This document shows, in pieces, positions 59,951 through 64,000 of a stretch of DNA of 64,000 nt. A program made the translations under genes and the position numbers. Numbering within the stretch: the stretch's first letter is position 1; every line of letters starts with the position of its first letter. Origin of the DNA: Ruminococcus flavefaciens 007c (GTDB taxonomy: Bacteria; Bacillota; Clostridia; Oscillospirales; Ruminococcaceae); assembly GCF_000571935.1 (NCBI RefSeq), contig NZ_ATAX01000035.1, forward strand, positions 109,265 through 173,264, read 5' to 3'. The notes beneath the pieces were generated by a model. That model had not been told where the DNA came from. It saw only the letters and a list, made by a program, of their open reading frames with translations, and ran no database searches.

Positions 59951-60517
59951 TTGAAGGTATTTGATTTTGATAACACACTATATCACGGAGAGAGTGCGGT
60001 AGACCTTGCTCTGTTTATGATAAAAAATAACAGGAGGATCATATTGTATCTGCCTAAGATATTCATAAATCTCATAAAGTACAAGCTTTGCATTGTCAGG
60101 AAAGAGAAAATGGTTCGCGCTATCAACGACTTTATGAGAAATGCCCTTCGTGATAAAAATGAGATATATGAGGCAGTAGAGGGATTTTGGGGGAAAAACG
60201 GTCACAAGCTGGACAGAAAAATGCTTGCAAAAATCAGTCATGACGATGTTATTATTACTGCCGGACCTGATTTTCTGATAAACGGGATACGCGGTATTAT
60301 CAACACTGACCATATTATCAGCAGCAGGATAGACTCTGAAAAAATGAAGGTCAGATATCTCAATTTCGGTGAAAACAAGGTCAAAGGGTATAAGGCATTA
60401 TATGGGGATAAACGAATAGAATGCTTCTACACCGATTCCTATAATGACAAGGCACTTATGGAAATTTCCGACAGGGTATTTATAGTAAAAAAAGGCAGGC
60501 TCACCAGAATAAAATAA
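59951..60517 (+). CDS. HAD-family phosphatase
   Basis: A 188-residue HAD-IB type phosphatase. It starts KVFDFDNTLYHGES, with the nucleophile Asp and second Asp in DFDNT, and has motif III/IV near CFYTDSYNDKALME. I chose a TTG start at 59951, with GGAGG five bases upstream, because the DFDNT motif is then at the N-terminus as usual; an upstream ATG frame would read through the repeat. The substrate may be a lipid or amino-acid phosphate ester. Own promoter and terminator. Confidence 0.85.
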   Translation: MKVFDFDNTLYHGESAVDLALFMIKNNRRIILYLPKIFINLIKYKLCIVRKEKMVRAINDFMRNALRDKNEIYEAVEGFWGKNGHKLDRKMLAKISHDDVIITAGPDFLINGIRGIINTDHIISSRIDSEKMKVRYLNFGENKVKGYKALYGDKRIECFYTDSYNDKALMEISDRVFIVKKGRLTRIK

Positions 60518-60532
60518 TTTAGTGAAATAGAA

Positions 60533-60565
60533 TGAAGGCGGCTTTAGAGCCGCCTTCATATTTTA
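60533..60565 (+). terminator. Terminator
   Basis: Perfect 11-bp stem TGAAGGCGGCT/AGCCGCCTTCA with TTAG loop, then TATTTTAT. Confidence 0.9.
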
Positions 60566-60636
60566 TGTGAGCTTGTTTTATTTGCTTTTACAGTATTTAT
60601 TGCAGTTATTTGGAGTGTTGTAAAAAACTGAAGTTA

Positions 60637-61446
60637 TCAGTTTGCAGCTTCAAGTCTGCTTTCAAAATCTTCAGGGGTAAAGCCTGATACTCTGATCGAC
60701 ATTATGTAATCATCATTAATTCTTCTGACATAGTTTATGTGATTCTGATCAAAAACGGTGTAGCTTGCTTTGATGTAGCTCTTGCCGCAGAGTTCAACAG
60801 TTTCGGGAGCACTTATATCAGTTGCCTCAATATCAGGCGAGAAGCTCAGCTCATTGCGCTGCATGAATTCTGCTGCGGTAATATCGGGGGCTTCTGGGGA
60901 TCTGAGTTTTGTGTTAAAGAACCATACATCGACATACTTTACATTTTCCATATCCTCGCCATAGCAGGCAGAAGCGTCCAGTGTGCCTGTGAAGTAGGTC
61001 TCTTTTTCTGCTTCGCTCATGAATCTTGTGGGCATGATATAGTGAGTATTAAGATCGTCACTGTTCAGGAAATGAACATTTTCGGGTATAGTAATCTTTA
61101 TGTCTGCAAATTCTGAGGTATAGACGTTTCCGTTGGATATTCCTGCGGAAAATGCATTATTCTCAGCAGTTTCGTTTTCAAGCTGAGCAGTATTTGTGTA
61201 TGTTACCTGAGCTTCTTTGTTATTTGTCTCAGCAGAGACAATAGTGGTATCATTTGTTACACTTGTGACAGTAGTTTCTGACGGTTTAGCAGAGGTGAGT
61301 TCTGTTGTTATTTCTGCAGAAATAGCTACTGCGTTTGGTTTATCGGCTGGTGAAGTAGCAACTTCGGGGAAAGAGACATTGTCCTTTCCGCATGATGTGA
61401 GTGCGCAAAGTGTGACTGCAAGTGTGATAATAATTGACTTTTTCAT
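60637..61446 (-). CDS. Lipoprotein of unknown function
   Basis: A 269-residue lipoprotein. The signal ends in the lipobox LTSC (residue 18 or so), followed by a Thr/Ser/Ala/Glu-rich spacer of about 90 residues and a folded C-terminal part (about 105-268, SEFADIKITIPENVHFLNS to MSIRVSGFTPEDFESRLEAA). The ATG at 61446 follows AAAGGAG; longer starts have no ribosome site. No family recognised. It would be anchored on the outer face of the membrane. Confidence 0.8.
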   Translation of the reverse strand: MKKSIIITLAVTLCALTSCGKDNVSFPEVATSPADKPNAVAISAEITTELTSAKPSETTVTSVTNDTTIVSAETNNKEAQVTYTNTAQLENETAENNAFSAGISNGNVYTSEFADIKITIPENVHFLNSDDLNTHYIMPTRFMSEAEKETYFTGTLDASACYGEDMENVKYVDVWFFNTKLRSPEAPDITAAEFMQRNELSFSPDIEATDISAPETVELCGKSYIKASYTVFDQNHINYVRRINDDYIMSIRVSGFTPEDFESRLEAAN

Positions 61447-61742
61447 AATTGTTACTCCTTTATATGTATAGGTTTCAAAACTAAATTGAACGTTCATAAA
61501 TACTAATCGGAGCGAAAAAATGAAATGTGACATAAATTTCTGAATTTAAAAAAATAATTTCTGAAAATCTCATGAGCCGCCGTTTACGACGGCTTAGTGT
61601 GCAAAAAAGTCAGAGCAGAGCAGACAACAGCGCAGCTGCGATATTATGTCCATGAACCTTTTTCATATCAATGCAATACTATGAAACAGGCGGTTGTTTT
61701 ACAGCCGGTTTTACTGCAATTGGTGGGAAAGGAAACATATAC

Positions 61743-62525
61743 ATGATAAGAAATGCAGTTATAGGGATACTTGTCCCGTTTATTGGTACAGCATTAGGTG
61801 CTGCCTGTGTGTTTTTTACGAAGCATGAGCTGGGAAGGGGAGTACAGCGAGCCCTTCTTGGCTTTGCAGGCGGTGTAATGGTGGCGGCATCAGTATGGAG
61901 CCTCATTATTCCGGCCATAGAACAATCAGAGCAAATGGGGAGATTGTCGTTCATTCCTGTTGTGGCAGGATTCTGGGGCGGAATATTGTTCCTTATGCTG
62001 CTTGACCATATCATTCCGCGATTAAACAACAATGCTGCCAAAGCCGACATAAGCTCAGGCAAGCTTTCAAAAACAGCGATGCTTGTACTTGCAGTAACGC
62101 TTCACAATATTCCTGAGGGAATGGCTGTGGGAGCTATATATGCAGGCTATCTTTCGGGCTCGGCAGACATAACCGCAGGAACTGCCTTTGCACTTGCAAT
62201 GGGTATAGCAATACAGAATTTTCCTGAGGGTGCAATTATTTCCATGCCTCTTCACGCAGAGAACAAGAGCAAGTGCAGAGCCTTTGCTGACGGTGTGCTT
62301 TCAGGTGTTGTTGAAATCATATCCGCAGTCATTACGGTATTCCTTGCAGGAGTTATAATACCTGCAATGCCGTATATTCTGAGCTTTGCGGCTGGTGCGA
62401 TGATATATGTAGTAGTTGAGGAGCTTATACCCGAAATGCATGAGGGCGAGCGTTCAAACATGGGAGTAGTTATGTTTTCAGTTGGATTCACGATAATGAT
62501 GGCACTTGACGTTGCTCTGGGATGA
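61743..62525 (+). CDS. ZIP family metal transporter
   Basis: Membrane transporter of the ZIP (ZupT) family, 260 residues with eight predicted helices. The metal-site helices read TLHNIPEGMAVG and AIQNFPEGAIISMPL. It imports zinc, iron or manganese in characterised relatives. The ATG at 61743 follows AAAGGA; an earlier frame start lacks support. The 62526-62858 gap holds no gene; it has an AT-rich stretch and the outer part of the IS remnant. Confidence 0.93.
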   Translation: MIRNAVIGILVPFIGTALGAACVFFTKHELGRGVQRALLGFAGGVMVAASVWSLIIPAIEQSEQMGRLSFIPVVAGFWGGILFLMLLDHIIPRLNNNAAKADISSGKLSKTAMLVLAVTLHNIPEGMAVGAIYAGYLSGSADITAGTAFALAMGIAIQNFPEGAIISMPLHAENKSKCRAFADGVLSGVVEIISAVITVFLAGVIIPAMPYILSFAAGAMIYVVVEELIPEMHEGERSNMGVVMFSVGFTIMMALDVALG

Positions 62526-62858
62526 AAAACGTGAATAAGCTCACTTTATATTGAAAGCGCGGTTGAGCTTTGCAGCAAGGTCGGTTCGAGTAAGCCGTCA
62601 TCTATTAGTTGTCTGCATATTGACTTCATTTCAGGCGGCATAGTTCTGAACAGAGTTTAGGTCTGCAATGCGCAGTTCGTCCTTATCCTCCCTGTGAGTA
62701 AAGCATAATTATTGTATCATACAAGTTTTATGATGTCAATGTACAATTACTGCGACGATGCTGTTCATTTTCAGCGACGGTAACACTAAAAATCTTTATG
62801 TACAATATTTTTTAGCAGTTATATTTTTTTATTATTTCTGCATCGTAATCACCACTTT

Positions 62859-63289
62859 CTATGCAGATATTGAATAGTATTCTTCTGGTGTCATATAATC
62901 GTTCGAAGCGTGAATTCGTATACGATTATAGAATATGCAGATATATTCAAATACTGCCTTTTTAGCTTCTTCTCTTGTTTTGAAATGCTGATCATTCAGC
63001 CATTCCTGCTTCATTTTGCCTCAGAAACATTCCATAGGAGCATTATCCCAACAATTTCCCTTTCTGCTCATACTGATGATAAAACCATTGGCATGAACGA
63101 AGTTCTGATAATCTATGGAGCAGTATTGACTGCCCCTGTCTGAATGCAATATACAGCCTTTTACATTGCCTGAATGATTTATAGCATCCCTTAGTGCTTC
63201 AATTGTTAGCTGCTTTGTCATAGTTGAATCCATTGACATACCAACGATTTTTCGTCCGCAAAGATCCATGACAGCAGCTACATACAGCC
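62859..63289 (-). pseudogene. IS3-family transposase OrfB remnant
   Basis: C-terminal half of an IS3 OrfB (rve integrase core). The frame reads WLYVAAVMDLCGRKIVG, HSDRGSQYCS with a catalytic Asp, GNCWDNAPMECF and, after an in-frame TGA at about 63019-63021, GKMKQEWLNDQHFKTREEAKK to the end (EEYYSISA). The canonical sequence has Trp at the stop, so TGG has become TGA. OrfA and the N-terminal half of OrfB are gone. It abuts an L,D-transpeptidase remnant at 63281-63289. Confidence 0.88.
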
Positions 63290-63700
63290 AGCAGTATATG
63301 AACCTGTCATACAATGAATAAATATTGCAGAGCCCTTATACGGCACAATAGGATTGGTGTTATAATCAATGACAACTGAATATTTGTAAGCATCAGGATA
63401 ATCGATGAGATGTTCTGCACTGTTCCAAGTTATATTTCTGCTCTCTGCCCACTGATTATACAGGGGAGATAAAGGATCATCTACCCAGTAACAGTTACTG
63501 TTGAGCTGCCTGTATTCAACATTCAACCCATTAATTGGCTGAGTCCCAAAGGCAAATCCAAGAGAAAACACCCCTTTGGGAGTACAATAATCGCCTTCGC
63601 AGCTCATCTGATTCTGTGATGAATACCTCTTTGAGGAAATCATTTTTAGTGTATTTACACGTAATGGGGAGATCGGCTGTTTGATATGAACATAAATATG
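63281..63700 (-). pseudogene. L,D-transpeptidase (YkuD) remnant
   Basis: Minus-strand frame with YkuD domain features: CTPKGVFSLGFAFG, SNCYWVDDPLSPLYNQW, SAEHLIDYPDAYKYSVVIDY and KGSAIFIHCMTGSYTAGC, in which the last His and Cys are the catalytic pair. The frame ends one codon after the catalytic Cys, where it meets the IS3 remnant. The N-terminal part is in a different frame or absent, so the gene is broken at both ends. L,D-transpeptidases cross-link peptidoglycan. Confidence 0.8.
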
Positions 63701-63800
63701 ATGAACGCATAAGATCATCATTAATCAAAGGGCAATTTGTTTTCTTATGAATTCTCTTCGCTAATTTTTTTGAGATCATATAATTATTATTATAGCTATA

Positions 63801-63835
63801 AAGAATTCCGCCCTTAATGGGCGGAATTTCATTTT
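63801..63835. terminator. Terminator
   Basis: Stem GAATTCCGCCC/GGGCGGAATTTC followed by ATTTTATT, just after the partial gene on the minus strand. Confidence 0.75.
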
Positions 63836-63852
63836 ATTGTATTTGATTGCTA

Positions 63853-64000
63853 TTATTGAACTTTGCTACCGCCCCATTCAACGACTGTGAAGCCTTTTCT
63901 TTCAAAGGTCGATAATCTCTGCGGTTCGATATCAACTGCATCCTCCAACGGAACATATGTCATGAATATGCGGAGCATACTATCAGGTGTAGGCGTGATA
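63853..64000 (-). CDS. Hypothetical protein, C-terminal end only
   Basis: The minus-strand frame is open from the window edge to a TAA at 63853-63855 and gives 48 residues, ending FERKGFTVVEWGGSKVQ. The gene continues beyond the window. I do not recognise the family from this end. A terminator follows the stop. Confidence 0.7.
   Translation of the reverse strand, partial: ITPTPDSMLRIFMTYVPLEDAVDIEPQRLSTFERKGFTVVEWGGSKVQ

Overview
The window reads as a chromosomal segment of a rumen/gut Firmicute of the genus Ruminococcus, most like the cellulosome-forming R. flavefaciens group. The reasons are the many type I dockerins (34-36 kb, 40-42 kb, 46-48 kb, 51-52 kb, 55-59 kb), a cohesin-plus-dockerin protein resembling an adaptor scaffoldin, and an esterase with the CE3-dockerin-CE15 order known from R. 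flavefaciens CesA. Strong Shine-Dalgarno sites, consensus sigma-A promoters and Firmicute gene order (DUF1934-argS, ftsEX next to a PcsB-like M23 protein, greA-lysS) agree. The species assignment is an inference from gene content only.

Layout. 1-21 kb is housekeeping. It holds lepA (5' end outside the window), two small membrane proteins and hemW; then on the minus strand greA-lysS, an ftsE-ftsX-M23-S41 cell-division/wall block, a CdaR-type regulator, ddl-like/DUF1934/argS and a GH130 mannoside phosphorylase; then an MBL-fold enzyme and a galactokinase-like kinase. 21-34 kb carries a large AraC-type regulator with a sugar-binding-like sensor, two ECF sigma genes each followed by a membrane protein that looks like its partner, small zinc-ribbon membrane proteins and two ion transporters. 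34-43 kb has a dockerin-bearing GH26 mannanase, DNA repair and NAD-dependent enzymes, a candidate structured RNA, two tandem dockerin proteins with a shared upstream signature, and several GNAT acetyltransferases.

43-55 kb is the accessory centre. An intact initiator tRNA (43048-43124) and a perfect 49-bp copy of its 3' end (55100-55148) bracket about 12 kb, the signature of an element integrated into a tRNA 3' end. No integrase is left. Inside are repeats, a GNAT, a membrane-anchored alpha/beta hydrolase, a possible phage tape-measure scrap, a dockerin protein with two GH11-fold domains that both lack the catalytic glutamates, an LRR/papain-like secreted protein behind a promoter with three 21-bp-phased repeats, an LRR-dockerin protein, and several decayed genes in AT-rich DNA. 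55-64 kb resumes with cellulosomal genes (cohesin-dockerin protein, CE3-dockerin-CE15 esterase), a HAD phosphatase, a lipoprotein, a ZIP metal transporter, and a broken IS3/L,D-transpeptidase junction.

Working together: the GH26 mannanase and GH130 phosphorylase could form an outside-to-inside mannan route, the CE3/CE15 esterase strips acetyl and lignin-ester groups from xylan, and the cohesin-dockerin protein could change which dockerin enzymes load on the cellulosome. The strongest candidates for something undescribed are the catalytically emptied double GH11 protein, the phased-repeat promoter of the LRR/papain-like gene, the metal-site-deficient Ddl homologue, and the structured RNA after the sirtuin gene.
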